Origin: Niabella sp.
GTDB taxonomy: Bacteria; Bacteroidota; Bacteroidia; Chitinophagales; Chitinophagaceae
Reading direction: 5' to 3'
Assembly (NCBI RefSeq): GCF_030150205.1
Contig: NZ_JASLGT010000017.1
Span: 124,001-188,000, forward strand
DNA: 64,000 nucleotides
Positions 10,801-19,627 of this stretch are shown in pieces. The first letter of the stretch is position 1. The number at the start of each line of letters is the position of its first letter. The position numbers and the translations under genes are program-made. The notes under the pieces are model-generated. The model ran no database searches. It saw only the letters and a list, made by a program, of their open reading frames with translations, and was not told the origin of the DNA.

Positions 10801-11000
10801 AAAATGTGGATATTGGCTATACGCTTCCTAAACAAATGCTCAATAAAATTCATATGAGCAGTTTGCGCGTGTATTGTTTAGGTACGAATTTATTAACCTG
10901 GGCGCCTTTTAAATTATGGGATCCGGAAACAACCGACCCAAGAGGCGAAACCTATCCTTTATCCAGGTCAGTTACTGTTGGACTAACAATCGGTTTATAA
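7872..11000 (+). CDS. SusC/RagA-family TonB-dependent outer membrane transporter
   Basis: Encodes 1042 residues, the usual size for SusC. A signal peptide (core KKFAVFFLLFFTVTAAFSQ) is followed by a carboxypeptidase-D-regulatory-like domain at about 33-110, the MDEIVVTGTRLEKK stretch that leads into the plug, and the plug domain at about 130-245 with LVLIDGFERDINEVSIDDIKSI-type and ASATAMYGSKGANGVVLITTK-type motifs typical of the SusC subgroup. The remainder is the 22-strand barrel ending in an aromatic/hydrophobic strand. It imports oligosaccharides through the outer membrane using TonB energy, with SusD acting as the lid. In-frame ATGs at 7872, 7881 and 7896 are all possible; 7881 gives the most typical signal peptide. 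It lies between the NHL lipoprotein and susD. Confidence 0.96.
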   Translation: MIAMKKLLMKKFAVFFLLFFTVTAAFSQNERMTVHGKISDRESGAPLSGVSVSVINSAGLGTFSTKEGSYTIKVEAYHKLLFSYVGYDTVEVQITGQDDVNVSMQKSSKSVMDEIVVTGTRLEKKINVTGAITTVDMEAIRKSAPSASIVNSLAGNVPGIMAMQTSGQPGKDISNFWIRGISTFGANNSALVLIDGFERDINEVSIDDIKSISILKDASATAMYGSKGANGVVLITTKHGIVGKTNINAKVESSYNTRTITPEFVDGNTYAHLINEAQITRNRAPIYSPVELELLRLGLDPDLYPNVDWSRQLLKDGAMTYNANLNLSGGGTTARYFVSGAYLDEKGMYKTDDAIRKDYNTNADFKKWTYRLNTDVNVTKTTVLKLGVSGSLRKRNSPGLGDADVWGELFGYTAVRTPIYYSNGYVPAVGTGNKTNPWVAATQTGFNETWENNIQTNLTVNQDLNFITKGLKFEGSFGYDTYNSSTIERRKWPEQWRAERYRDAAGKLVFTNMSGPSELHQSSYSNGSRREFLIALLTYGRTIKNDHNIGVDVRYTQEANTFTQNLGTDIKNGIAKRNQGVAGQVSYNWRNKYYANFNFGYTGSENFSPGHQFGFFPAGSVAWNIAEERFIKDHLKWVNFFKLRYSYGRAGNDNLGDNRFPYLYTIQEFRDKNNNPINGYEWAEFGNSKTYGGLGFSQVASPYVTWEVATKQDVGMDLSLWNDKFSMTVDAFKDERTGIYMPRNFLPGYVGLTSTPSANVGAVRSMGVDGNVTVKHDFNKVNVTLRGNITFSKNEILERDEQQSVYPYQMQKGYRVNQTRGLVALGLFKDYEDIRNSPTQTYGVYQPGDIKYKDVNGDGVINDDDIVAIGSTSTPNLIYGMAASASWKGLDVGIRFQGAGESSFFIYGKTVYAFSEGEWGNVLKGMVEDRWISADISGDPATENPNAPYPRLSYNGNGNNYRNSTYWLRNGAYLRVKNVDIGYTLPKQMLNKIHMSSLRVYCLGTNLLTWAPFKLWDPETTDPRGETYPLSRSVTVGLTIGL

Positions 11001-11016
11001 TATAAAACGTATTTTG

Positions 11017-13065
11017 ATGAAAAAAATAACAACCATATTCCTTTTTATTGCGGTGGTTACGCTATTGATTTCCTGCAAAAGATATCTGAATACCGATCAG
11101 TATTTTAAGGATCGGATGACCTTAGATAAATCATTTAATAATGAAACGTATATTGAAGAATGGCTGGCGAACGCTTATTCATACATTACCGAGATAAATG
11201 CGGATGTGGCAAGTAAAGGCTACGAGCCATTCAATTTTGGTGATGATATGTATTACGGAGACAGGGATGGGGCGTATGATCCACAGAACGCCAACTCTTT
11301 GAATTATAATAAATTTAGTCTTGGCAATTATCATGAAAGCGACGTTCAGTCCTGGACGAAATGCTTCCAGGGAATCAGGAGCGCGTCTATATTTATACAA
11401 AATATTGATCAATCTACCGCAGTAGACGCGGCCAGGAAAGCGGATTACAAGGCGCAGGCCCGGTTCTTACGCGCTTATTGTTACTGGATCTTACTCAGGA
11501 AGTACGGGCCTGTTCCTCTTCTTCCCGATGAGGGAGCGGATTATACGGACAGTTATGCCGGTTTAGCGTTGCCCAGGAGTTCTTATGAACAATGTGCTGT
11601 ATATATTGGCAAAGAAATGGCGCTTGCAGCCAGGGATCTGCCACAGAGCCGTGGTCAGTTGGCAATAGCCCGGCCAACCAAAGGTGCGGCATTGGCAACC
11701 CGTGCTAAAGTATTTTTGTATGCGGCAAGCCCTTTGATGAATGGCGGGAAGCTGAGTATGGATTATAAAGCACAATTAGTAGATGATAAAGGAACGCCAC
11801 TGCTTTCACTTACCTATGATGAACAAAAATGGGCAAGGGCAGCCGCTGCGGCAAAGGATGTAATGCAACTGGGTGTTTATTCCCTGTTTGTTTCGCCCTA
11901 CAAATCGTCCGGTACTGTAACCAATCCGGCTACAATAGCGCCTCCATATAACGCAGCGTATTCAGACAAGCCGTGGCCTGAAGGATGGGCTGATATAGAC
12001 CCATTTGATTCTTACCGCGCCCTTTTTGATGGTGAAGTACCTGCTTCTTCAAACCCGGAGCTGATCTTTACACGTGGGCAGAATCAATCCAGCGAAGGTA
12101 TCAATGTGATGGTGGTGCACCAATTACCCCGTATAGCCTCCGGCTGGAACACACATGGTTTAACGTTAAAACAGTGCGATGCGTATTATATGAACGATGG
12201 TGCCGATGTGCCCGGGAAGAATATGGAGTATGGAAGCGGGGATGGCAGCCAGCGGGTAGGAGGTTTTGTAACCGATCAGGATGTTGCAAGTGGGAAATAT
12301 AAACCCCTGGCGTCCGGCGTATCCTTACAATTTGCAAACAGGGAACCGAGGTTTTATGCATCGGTGGCCTATAATGGCAGTGTATGGCACCTTACCAATG
12401 AGTCGCAGGTCAATAACAGGGAAAAGCAGGTTTTTTATTATCGTGGGTCAGGTAATGGCTATACCAATACGATGTTTTGGCTAAGAACCGGTATCGGGGT
12501 GATGAAATATGTAAATCCGCAGGACACTTATGAAAATGGAAGTTTGGGTAAAGTTGTACCAAAGTACGAGCCGGCCATTCGCTATGCAGATATATTATTG
12601 GCCTACGCCGAATCTTTAAACGAATTAAACGGCTCCTATGCTATACCCAGCTGGGATAGCTCGGCCGTTTATACCATTGCAAGGGACGTTGATGAAATGC
12701 GTAAAGGAATCAGGCCTGTCAGGATAAGGGCAGGGTTGCCCGATTATTCCGGTACCATATATTCAAACAGCGCTCAATTGCGTACCGCGATAAAACGGGA
12801 GCGGCAAATTGAATTAATGGGTGAACAGCAACGGTATTACGATTTGCGCAGATGGGAAGATGCAGCTACAGAGCTAACCCTTCCTATATATGGCTATAAT
12901 ACGCTTATGACCGCCACTCAAAGAGATTTATTTCATCAGCCGGTGGCAGCTTTTGCGCTTCAAAGCACCTTCGCATCCAAGATGTATTTTTGGCCGATTG
13001 CAATCGACGAATTGAGGCGTGATGCCCGTTTAACGCAAAATCCGGGCTGGCAAACTTATAAATAA
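11017..13065 (+). CDS. SusD/RagB-family nutrient-binding outer membrane lipoprotein
   Basis: Starts at ATG 11017 (a TTG lies one codon earlier) and encodes about 682 residues. The signal MKKITTIFLFIAVVTLLISC ends in the lipobox Cys. The N-terminal half has the SusD tetratricopeptide-like pattern (FLRAYCYWILLRKYGPVPLLPD, with the ARFLRAYCY helix), and the C-terminal half the characteristic IRYADILLAYAESLNELNG and IKRERQIELMGEQQRYYDLRRW-type motifs of the RagB/SusD fold. SusD proteins bind glycan at the surface and close over SusC. It starts 16 bases after susC stops, so the two are co-transcribed. At ~680 residues it is longer than the most common ~530-residue members, as seen in the larger-glycan subgroup. 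Confidence 0.95.
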   Translation: MKKITTIFLFIAVVTLLISCKRYLNTDQYFKDRMTLDKSFNNETYIEEWLANAYSYITEINADVASKGYEPFNFGDDMYYGDRDGAYDPQNANSLNYNKFSLGNYHESDVQSWTKCFQGIRSASIFIQNIDQSTAVDAARKADYKAQARFLRAYCYWILLRKYGPVPLLPDEGADYTDSYAGLALPRSSYEQCAVYIGKEMALAARDLPQSRGQLAIARPTKGAALATRAKVFLYAASPLMNGGKLSMDYKAQLVDDKGTPLLSLTYDEQKWARAAAAAKDVMQLGVYSLFVSPYKSSGTVTNPATIAPPYNAAYSDKPWPEGWADIDPFDSYRALFDGEVPASSNPELIFTRGQNQSSEGINVMVVHQLPRIASGWNTHGLTLKQCDAYYMNDGADVPGKNMEYGSGDGSQRVGGFVTDQDVASGKYKPLASGVSLQFANREPRFYASVAYNGSVWHLTNESQVNNREKQVFYYRGSGNGYTNTMFWLRTGIGVMKYVNPQDTYENGSLGKVVPKYEPAIRYADILLAYAESLNELNGSYAIPSWDSSAVYTIARDVDEMRKGIRPVRIRAGLPDYSGTIYSNSAQLRTAIKRERQIELMGEQQRYYDLRRWEDAATELTLPIYGYNTLMTATQRDLFHQPVAAFALQSTFASKMYFWPIAIDELRRDARLTQNPGWQTYK

Positions 13066-13174
13066 TTAAAACGTTTACGTATGAAACGTCCATTATAAAA
13101 TGTTCATTACACAGGGAAAGAAAATTTTATACCGGATAAGTTCCATTCGGCCAAAATCAATAAAATATTTACGA

Positions 13175-14152
13175 ATGAAAAAGATAGCTGCATTCCTGTC
13201 CATCCTGTTTGTTTTCGGAAGTATAGCCTGTAATAAGGATTGGGTTTCAGAACAATTTAAGCATTATGTTTCTTTTAAAGCGCCTATAAACGGAGATGAT
13301 GTTACACCTATTCATATCCGCTACAAACCCAACGGTGCTGTTAATTATCAGTTGCCGGTAATCGTTAGTGGTTCAACGAACAACGACAATAATTTACTGG
13401 TGCATATCGGGGTAGATCCCGATACCCTGGCCGCCTTCAATAATGCGAATTTTCAAAACAGAACAGATCTTTATTATAAGGAGCTGACCGCGCAGTATTT
13501 TAAAATTCCTGATACCGTGTCCATTCCAAAGGGGCTGAACACCAACATGATAAACATTGGGTTCTCACTTAAGAATATCGACCTGGTAAACAAATGGATA
13601 CTTCCGCTCACCATTCAGCCTTCAAGCGGTTATACGCCAAACCCAAGAAGGAATTACTCGAAGGCATTATTGAGGATCGTACCGTTTAATGATTATTCGG
13701 GGGTCTATAGCGGTACGGCGCTCAAAATTTATTTGAAAGGAGAGGAAAACGGATCCGCAATCGTGAAGAGCGAAATAGAGGCTTATGTTGTTGATGAAAA
13801 TTCAGTCTTTTTCTACGCCGGTACCGTAGATGAAAATAAAACCGATCGGAGATATTATAAAATATACGCCCATTTTGATGATCAGACAAAGGCCGTTACG
13901 CTTAGTTCTGATAATCCTTCCATGAAGTTAAATGTAAATCAAAAAATCTATTATTCTGTTGAAGATGTTAAAGATGCGCTTCAGCCCTACCTGGTTCACA
14001 GGTATGTTACCATCAACAATATTGATTACAATTTTACCGATTATACATCTGCAACCAACGCGTCCATCGATTATACCGTTCGCGGATCGCTGATTATGGA
14101 AAGGAAGATCAATACACAGATACCGGATGAAGACCAGGCAATTCAGTGGTAA
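13175..14152 (+). CDS. PUL-associated lipoprotein, DUF1735/DUF4361-like
   Basis: About 325 residues from the ATG at 13175; the open frame extends 25 codons further but only this start yields a lipoprotein signal (MKKIAAFLSILFVFGSIAC, Cys19). The N-terminal part has the layout of a DUF1735-type immunoglobulin-like domain (KHYVSFKAPINGDD, LPVIVSGSTNNDN, VSIPKGLNT), and the C-terminal part is beta-rich with a Gly-Val-Tyr-Ser-Gly turn (DYSGVYSGTALKIY), as in the DUF4361/DUF4973 group found downstream of SusD. Such lipoproteins are believed to be extra surface glycan-binding proteins. It follows susD by 109 bases. The exact Pfam family is not certain from reading. Confidence 0.7.
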   Translation: MKKIAAFLSILFVFGSIACNKDWVSEQFKHYVSFKAPINGDDVTPIHIRYKPNGAVNYQLPVIVSGSTNNDNNLLVHIGVDPDTLAAFNNANFQNRTDLYYKELTAQYFKIPDTVSIPKGLNTNMINIGFSLKNIDLVNKWILPLTIQPSSGYTPNPRRNYSKALLRIVPFNDYSGVYSGTALKIYLKGEENGSAIVKSEIEAYVVDENSVFFYAGTVDENKTDRRYYKIYAHFDDQTKAVTLSSDNPSMKLNVNQKIYYSVEDVKDALQPYLVHRYVTINNIDYNFTDYTSATNASIDYTVRGSLIMERKINTQIPDEDQAIQW

Positions 14153-14232
14153 ACGCTGAAATAATGGCTGCATAAGGCAGAGAAAGCATACGGATCACAA
14201 CCGGATTCCATAATTTTACGAAAACATTTCAT

Positions 14233-14664
14233 ATGAGAAAAAACAGGACGATTGCTTTGTTGTTGGGTGGTGTTTTATTTTTTACGGGTGCTGCTGCCCA
14301 GCAAAAATCAACAGCACCGTTTTGGGGCATCTGGGAATTAAAAGAACGGAAAATATCGGGGCAAGCTGATTTTACTCCCGTAAGCCCCGGACAATACAAG
14401 TCGTTTACCAATGATGGCAACATGCAGTTATTCCAGGCTACCGACAGGGGAACGGTTGTTACCTCTTATGGTACCTACCGGATATTGACGGATTCAACAT
14501 TAGAGGAATCGTTTACAAAATCTATTTATTTTGCCAATCCCAAGCCAGGTATTACCGGTTACAAATTTTTGACCTCCGAAAAATTGAACTCAAGATTTGG
14601 AAAGCCCGGTGCGTATAATGAGGAAATATGGGTTCGCATTCCTTACGCCGGGGATGGAAAATAA
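14233..14664 (+). CDS. Small secreted protein, DUF4488-like
   Basis: This 143-residue protein has a signal peptide (RTIALLLGGVLFFTGAAAQ) and then a single small beta-rich domain: a FWGIWEL opening, FTNDGNMQLFQ, a GTYRILTDSTLEES strand pair and a closing NEEIWVRIPY. This spacing resembles DUF4488 lipocalin-like proteins of Bacteroidota, for which no biochemical role is known to me. It lies 80 bases after the PUL lipoprotein and 324 bases before the GH123 gene, on the same strand, so it may belong to the same transcription unit. Assignment to DUF4488 is by motif memory only. Confidence 0.6.
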   Translation: MRKNRTIALLLGGVLFFTGAAAQQKSTAPFWGIWELKERKISGQADFTPVSPGQYKSFTNDGNMQLFQATDRGTVVTSYGTYRILTDSTLEESFTKSIYFANPKPGITGYKFLTSEKLNSRFGKPGAYNEEIWVRIPYAGDGK

Positions 14665-14988
14665 TGCCGGGTCACGATGATGGGCATCAGTCTATGCGTT
14701 CATTTTGAATTATGGTTGTCTGTATGGTTGGGGTGCTTGCCTGTCAGCTTGTAGTCCAAAACTTTGGAACCAAATAATCTGTATGCATCCGGTAACCGTA
14801 AAACGGACAGGCGCATTATGGGATGTGTGGGCTCATCAAGTCAATGTTTTTCCCAAAAGGAAGTAACAGGATGCCTTTATTTACGCTAAAGGCTGTTGTA
14901 ATCCGTTTTTTTGCCTGTGCAATCGTTTCCACTAACATTGGTTTTAAGGGGGGAATGATGTATTTTGCCATCTACTCAATTCATCATC
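14665..14988. other. Intergenic region before the GH123 gene
   Basis: These 324 bases hold no convincing gene. A short frame at 14823-15029 overlaps the following gene's signal peptide in another phase and is a shadow. There is no strong hairpin with a T-run, so read-through from the upstream PUL genes is possible. No clear TAnnTTTG box was found. Confidence 0.4.
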
Positions 14989-16716
14989 ATGCGTTATCTT
15001 CTAACAACCGCCTTGCTTTGCACCTTTAGTATTTTAACGGCCCAGGACGTAAGTCTTGCCCTGCAGAAAGAACCTGCGGTGACCGTTGCAGAAAAAAATG
15101 CCCGATGGCAAACCCTGAAAGGGGGCACTGGTGCAGGTTTCCTCAATAGTAATAAACGATATCCGCAGGACCGGGTTCCGGAAGACATTGCTAAAAATGC
15201 AGCAACACTGGTGGCCTGGAAAGGAGAGCGGGTGCATACACAACTGGGCATATGGTCTGCAAAAGAAGTTCCGGTAACGGCGGCGGTTGGTACACTAAAG
15301 GCTAAAAATGGTGCAGTCATTCCGGCTGATGATGTTCAGATCGGGTTGATGGGTTATGTAATGACAGATGAGTTTCGCAATGGCTGCGGATACCGCAAGC
15401 CCGAGGATTTTGATTCATCACTGGTGGCTGATGCCATCGATTTTAAGAAGCACAGTGGTACGGTAAAGCAAAACCAGGTACAGCCCATATGGGTAAGTGT
15501 GGATGTGCCGGCAACTGCAAAACCGGGTACTTATGAAGGCATCATTACTGTAAAGGCCGGTAAAGAATACCGGTTAAAGCTGATGATAAATGTATTGGAT
15601 AAAACCCTGCCGGCTACTGCCGACTGGTCGTTCCGGCTGGACCTGTGGCAGCACCCTGCGGCTATAGCCCGCGTACACCATGTACCACTGTGGAGCGATG
15701 CACATTTTGAGCTGATGCGTAAGTATTATACATTACTGGCAAAGGCCGGACAAAAATATATTACGGCCAGCATTGTAAATGAGCCCTGGGGACATCAAAC
15801 CTATGATGACTATCCCAGCCTGATTAAATGGACCCTGAAAAAAGACGGTAGCTGGAGCTTTGACTACAGCCTCTTTGATAAATATGTGGCCTTTGTAATG
15901 AGTACGGGAATTAACCAGCGGATCAATTGCTACAGTATGGTGCCCTGGAAGGTAGCGTTTCAGTATTATGACGAAAACCTGGGGCGCGATACGGTATTTA
16001 CCGGCAAGATCGGATCAGACGAATACAATGCCTTCTGGACACCCATGTTAAAAGATTTTACCGCGCATCTGAAGGCAAAAGGCTGGTTCGGAAAAACAAC
16101 CATCGCTATGGATGAGCGACCGATGGATGCCATGAAAGCGGTGATCAAACTGTTAAAGGGCATCGATAAAGACTGGAAGGTGGCACTGGCGGGAGATTAT
16201 CATGCGGAGATCGAGAAAGATATCGATGATTATTGTCTTGCTTCTGCGCACCAGTTTCCCGCCGAAGTGCTGGCCGCAAGGATGCAGCGTGGACAGCTGA
16301 GCACCTGGTATACCTGCTGTACTGAAAAATATCCCAATGGCTTTACCTTTTCCCCGCCGGCAGAGCATGTATGGGTGGGCTGGTATACGGCGGCCAAAAA
16401 TATGGAGGGGTATCTGCGCTGGGCCTATAATAGCTGGGTAGCTGATCCGGTAAACGACAGCCGTTTCCGTACCTGGCCTGCAGGCGATACCTACCAGGTA
16501 TATCCCGGGCCGGTAACCTCTATCCGGTTTGAAAAAATGATCGAAGGGGTTCAGGATTTTGAAAAGATCCGTCTTCTGAAAAAACAATACAAGGATAGCG
16601 GCAACACCGCCAAACTGCAACAGCTGGAAGCGGCCCTTACTGCATTTGACATCAAAAATCTCCAACATCAATCCGCAGCCGATATGGTATTGAAGGTAAA
16701 ACCGTTGATCAATTAG
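14989..16716 (+). CDS. Glycoside hydrolase, GH123/DUF4091 family
   Basis: About 575 residues starting at ATG 14989, which gives the signal peptide MRYLLTTALLCTFSILTAQ; the frame's upstream TTG start would bury it. The N-terminal ~200 residues are beta-rich (VSVDVPATAKPGTYEGIITV, the usual lead-in to DUF4091), followed by a (beta/alpha)8 catalytic domain. The neighbouring acids Asp375-Glu376 in AMDERPMD correspond to the catalytic Asp-Glu pair of GH123 beta-N-acetylgalactosaminidases, which use substrate-assisted hydrolysis. The C-terminal EGYLRWAYNSW, FRTWPAGDTYQVYPG and RFEKMIEGVQDFEKI blocks are typical of DUF4091. It ends the PUL gene run. Family confidence is high; whether the substrate is GalNAc or another sugar is open. 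Confidence 0.85.
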   Translation: MRYLLTTALLCTFSILTAQDVSLALQKEPAVTVAEKNARWQTLKGGTGAGFLNSNKRYPQDRVPEDIAKNAATLVAWKGERVHTQLGIWSAKEVPVTAAVGTLKAKNGAVIPADDVQIGLMGYVMTDEFRNGCGYRKPEDFDSSLVADAIDFKKHSGTVKQNQVQPIWVSVDVPATAKPGTYEGIITVKAGKEYRLKLMINVLDKTLPATADWSFRLDLWQHPAAIARVHHVPLWSDAHFELMRKYYTLLAKAGQKYITASIVNEPWGHQTYDDYPSLIKWTLKKDGSWSFDYSLFDKYVAFVMSTGINQRINCYSMVPWKVAFQYYDENLGRDTVFTGKIGSDEYNAFWTPMLKDFTAHLKAKGWFGKTTIAMDERPMDAMKAVIKLLKGIDKDWKVALAGDYHAEIEKDIDDYCLASAHQFPAEVLAARMQRGQLSTWYTCCTEKYPNGFTFSPPAEHVWVGWYTAAKNMEGYLRWAYNSWVADPVNDSRFRTWPAGDTYQVYPGPVTSIRFEKMIEGVQDFEKIRLLKKQYKDSGNTAKLQQLEAALTAFDIKNLQHQSAADMVLKVKPLIN

Positions 16717-16875
16717 CAAAGAACCGTTTAAGGTTCATCGTTTCACGTTAGATCTGTTCTACACTTGATGCGGCCGGATAGATTTATATTGCGGACATAA
16801 TCAACTGAAAACTGATTGCTGACCGCTGATAGCGATAGCTGAAAACTGAACGCCGTTTCACGTTCAAGGTTTAAA

Positions 16876-17114
16876 GTTTCACGTTGGTTCCCATTTGGTG
16901 TCTGATGATCTATCCGCTGTTCACTATTGCCCTTGCTTTGGGGGACATATAGACTGGGGGACCCCGGAATTATTTCAGGATTAACGCCCGCCCACACGAG
17001 CCATCCAGACGGGGGGATGGGCAGGTTTAACGTTCGGCGTTAGATCCGTATTATACTCAATGCCAGATGCCAGATCATTGATCCCGGAAGAATCAACTGA
17101 TAACTGAAAACTGA
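16876..17114 (+). repeat. Long direct repeat B, copy 1
   Basis: Begins GTTTCACGTTGGTTCCCATT and ends in AACTGATAACTGAAAACTGA. It matches copy 2 at 17623-17861 nearly base for base; visible differences are a few substitutions (CCATTTGG/CCGTTTGG, TATCCGC/TATCAGC, CCCACACG/CCCGCACG) and length changes in G- or C-runs around the GGGGGACC and GACGGGG tracts. Spacing between copies is 747 bases. Confidence 0.9.
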
Positions 17115-17294
17115 ATCTGATAGCTGAAAACCGTTCAACGTTTCACGTTAGATCCATTCTACACTTGATGCGGCCGGATAGATTTGTATTCCGGACATAA
17201 TCAACTGAAAACTGACGGCTGACCGCTGATAACTGAAACCTGCCCGCCATAGCGGGTTGGATTCAGTTTTTAATGAACCGGCATCAAAATGATC

Positions 17295-17375
17295 TTTATG
17301 GGGTGTACCTACGGCACACCCGATGATCTTCGGCCGTAACCTGGCTACCAATAGATTGTTCCGATGGAACAAAAC
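17295..17375. repeat. Paired small hairpins inside the repeat region
   Basis: Two short perfect inverted repeats lie close together: GGGTGT at 17301-17306 with ACACCC at 17316-17321, and TTGTTCC at 17356-17362 with GGAACAA at 17366-17372, joined by CTGGCTACCAATAGA. The arrangement (a CCTACGG-type loop, then CTACCAATA, then a TTCC..GGAA hairpin) resembles palindromic intergenic elements I recall from other Bacteroidota genomes; that link is from memory. Confidence 0.5.
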
Positions 17376-17622
17376 AGTCGAAATGGTTTTGGGCCTGTCA
17401 CTCTTTGTATTTGGATATTGTTTATGAATGCCATTGTCCCTTTTTAGAACCCTTTATTAGAGCAACATACCGGCTGCTCAATGAAATGCCATAATGATCA
17501 TTTTGATCGCGGTTCATTATTGCACTTGATGTGGCCGGACAGATTTGTATTGCCGACGTAATCAACTGAAAACTGATGGCTGACTGCTGATAACTAAAGC
17601 TGTTCCAGGTTTAACGTTCAAC

Positions 17623-17861
17623 GTTTCACGTTGGTTCCCGTTTGGTGTCTGATGATCTATCAGCTGTTCACTATTGCCCTTGCTTTGGGGGACATATAGA
17701 CTGGGGGGACCCCCGGAATTATTTCAGGATTAACGCCCGCCCGCACGAGCCATCCAGACGGGGATGGGCAGGTTTAACGTTCGGCGTTAGATCCGTATTA
17801 TACTCAATGCCAGATGCCAGATCATTGATCCCGGAAGAATCAACTGATAACTGAAAACTGA
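17623..17861 (+). repeat. Long direct repeat B, copy 2
   Basis: Second copy of the element at 16876-17114, in the same orientation. Near-identity over ~239 bases including non-repetitive sequence shows a recent duplication or gene-conversion event rather than chance. Confidence 0.9.
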
Positions 17862-18063
17862 CGGCTGACCGCTCCTAGCTAAAGCTGTTCCAGGTTGAAT
17901 TCCGTTTTACACCTGATTGCAGGATAAATTTATCTTCCGGATGGAATCAACTGAAAACTGATGGCTGACTGCTGAAAACTTTTGTTTAAGACTCCAGTTT
18001 AGATCCGTTTCATATTAGCTTTCGGCGTTTAGCTTTTAATGTATCTTTTACCTGTCCGGGAAA

Positions 18064-19605
18064 TTATTTAATGATCTTAAAGAACCGTTTCCAGCGGGGA
18101 CCGTTCTCATAACTGAACCAGATCATCGCGGCTTTTCCGACTACATGATCTTCGGGTACAAATCCCCAGTAACGGCTATCCTGCGATTTATGACGGTTAT
18201 CACCCATCATCCAGTAATAATCCATTTTAAACGTGTATTTGTTGGTAGGTGTACCATTGATCACAAAACTGCCGTTTGGATTTTCAACCAGGCTATTCTT
18301 TTCATATACCTGTATGGCCCGGCGGTACAGCGCAATGTTTTCCGGGCTAAGGGTGATGGTAGCGCCTTTTTTAGGGATCCAGATGGCTCCGAAATTATCC
18401 CGGTTCCATTTGAAGTGTACCGTATCAAAAGGAAAGGTTCCCGGCTCTGTATAATGGGCGGGGTAGGTATCTTTTACAATGCTGTTGGGATCTACTACCG
18501 ATAGCTTTCTCAATATGTCGAGTTCCGGAAGTGTAAGGTTGATGCTATAGTTGCCTCCGCTCATCATGCCGAAATCCGGACCTGAGCCTTCCATATTCAG
18601 CCGGATGCCCGATTCCCGCAGGAAGTCGGCATCAATAGGCGCATTATTACGGGTACGGAAGAAATAGTAGGTGGCAGAGGTAGGCGGCACAAAACCCGGT
18701 TCATTGTTGATATATACAATGCCATTCACGATCTTCAGCGAATCACCGGCAACGCCGATGCAGCGCTTGATATAGTTGTCGGTTTTGTCAACCGGGTGTA
18801 CCGCCAGCGGCTGAAATTCGGGGTTGTTTAATACCTGTTCGCGGCCATATGCCCTTACAAGCGAATAGTAGGGCTGGAAGGACTGGAAGCCTTCCCGGTT
18901 AATAACCGTATCTCCTTCAGGGAAATTGAACACCACACAATCGTTTCTTTTTACCGGTGATGCAAACCAGCGGATATAGGGCAGCTTAATGAGCGTGGAA
19001 TAGGACTTGGCGCTGCTTCCCGGCAGGTAATTATGTAAAAAAGGCACGGAAAGCGGCGTGTTGGGGATCCGCGGTCCGTAACTGAATTTACTTACAAAAA
19101 GGTAGTCATTGATCAGCAGTGTTTTTTCCATTGAACTGGATGGAATCACATAGGCTTCAAAAATAAAGATACGGATAAGGGTTGCGGCTACAACAGCAAA
19201 GATTGCGGCATCCACCCATTCTCTCCATGCGGGTTTTTGGTGATGTTTAACGCCTTCGGCTTTGATAAAGCGCGCATCTTTGTTGCGGGCCAGCCATGGA
19301 AAATAAAAGGGTGCAAATAAAGCAGCAAAGAAATGATCCGAGAAAGAAAAGCGACAAAATACTTTTGCAAATTCAATGAAAATACCCGGTGTGATAAACC
19401 AACCTACTACCGGAATGAACTGCCAGAACACCCAATGCTTCGGCCGCCCGGTAATTTCCTGCATGATCCAGGTGTTATAAAAAGGAACATAAGCTTTCCA
19501 GGAAGCCTGTCCTGCTTTTTTAAACAGGGGAGCCAGGCCAAAGGAGGGAAGAAATACCAGGAGGATACTGATCAGATAAACAACAATTAAATGGTGCAGT
19601 GGCAT
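18064..19605 (-). CDS. lepB: Signal peptidase I (S26 family) with N-terminal membrane extension
   Basis: 513 residues, starting at ATG 19605. The N-terminal ~110 residues form two to three extra membrane segments (LIVVYLISILLVFLPSFGLA, WVFWQFIPVVGWFITPGIF) resembling the DUF5684 domain often fused to signal peptidases in Bacteroidota. A further membrane helix (AAIFAVVAATLIRIFIF) precedes the catalytic Ser in the box AYVIPSSSMEKTLL. The general-base Lys is in NYIKRCIGVAGDSL, and the C-terminal MGDNRHKSQDSRYWG box is the conserved S26 motif. A long insertion between the boxes makes it larger than the E. coli enzyme (324 residues), as is usual for this phylum. It removes signal peptides at the inner membrane. 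Confidence 0.95.
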   Translation of the reverse strand: MPLHHLIVVYLISILLVFLPSFGLAPLFKKAGQASWKAYVPFYNTWIMQEITGRPKHWVFWQFIPVVGWFITPGIFIEFAKVFCRFSFSDHFFAALFAPFYFPWLARNKDARFIKAEGVKHHQKPAWREWVDAAIFAVVAATLIRIFIFEAYVIPSSSMEKTLLINDYLFVSKFSYGPRIPNTPLSVPFLHNYLPGSSAKSYSTLIKLPYIRWFASPVKRNDCVVFNFPEGDTVINREGFQSFQPYYSLVRAYGREQVLNNPEFQPLAVHPVDKTDNYIKRCIGVAGDSLKIVNGIVYINNEPGFVPPTSATYYFFRTRNNAPIDADFLRESGIRLNMEGSGPDFGMMSGGNYSINLTLPELDILRKLSVVDPNSIVKDTYPAHYTEPGTFPFDTVHFKWNRDNFGAIWIPKKGATITLSPENIALYRRAIQVYEKNSLVENPNGSFVINGTPTNKYTFKMDYYWMMGDNRHKSQDSRYWGFVPEDHVVGKAAMIWFSYENGPRWKRFFKIIK

Positions 19606-19627
19606 CGATTCAAACTATTTTAATCAA

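Larger units (their letters stand above)
16717..18063. repeat. 1.35-kb non-coding region made of duplicated and stuttering repeats
   Basis: No gene is supported. The region contains two large related blocks (16761-17215 and 17522-17961), each formed by a short A element, a ~239-bp B element and another A element. A elements share ACACTTGATGCGGCCGGATA followed by an AATCAACTGAAAACTGA tail and start at 16761, 17161, 17522 and 17909 (the last is diverged). Between and after them run CTGA-rich words such as GGCTGACCGCTGATAACTGA in many variants, and TTTAACGTTCAACGTTTCACG. Open frames in different copies encode different peptides, which argues against coding. Confidence 0.85.

Noticed and set aside
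17642..17854. 70-residue frame inside repeat B copy 2
   Set aside because: Copy 1 does not keep the same frame because G- and C-run lengths differ, so the frame is not maintained.
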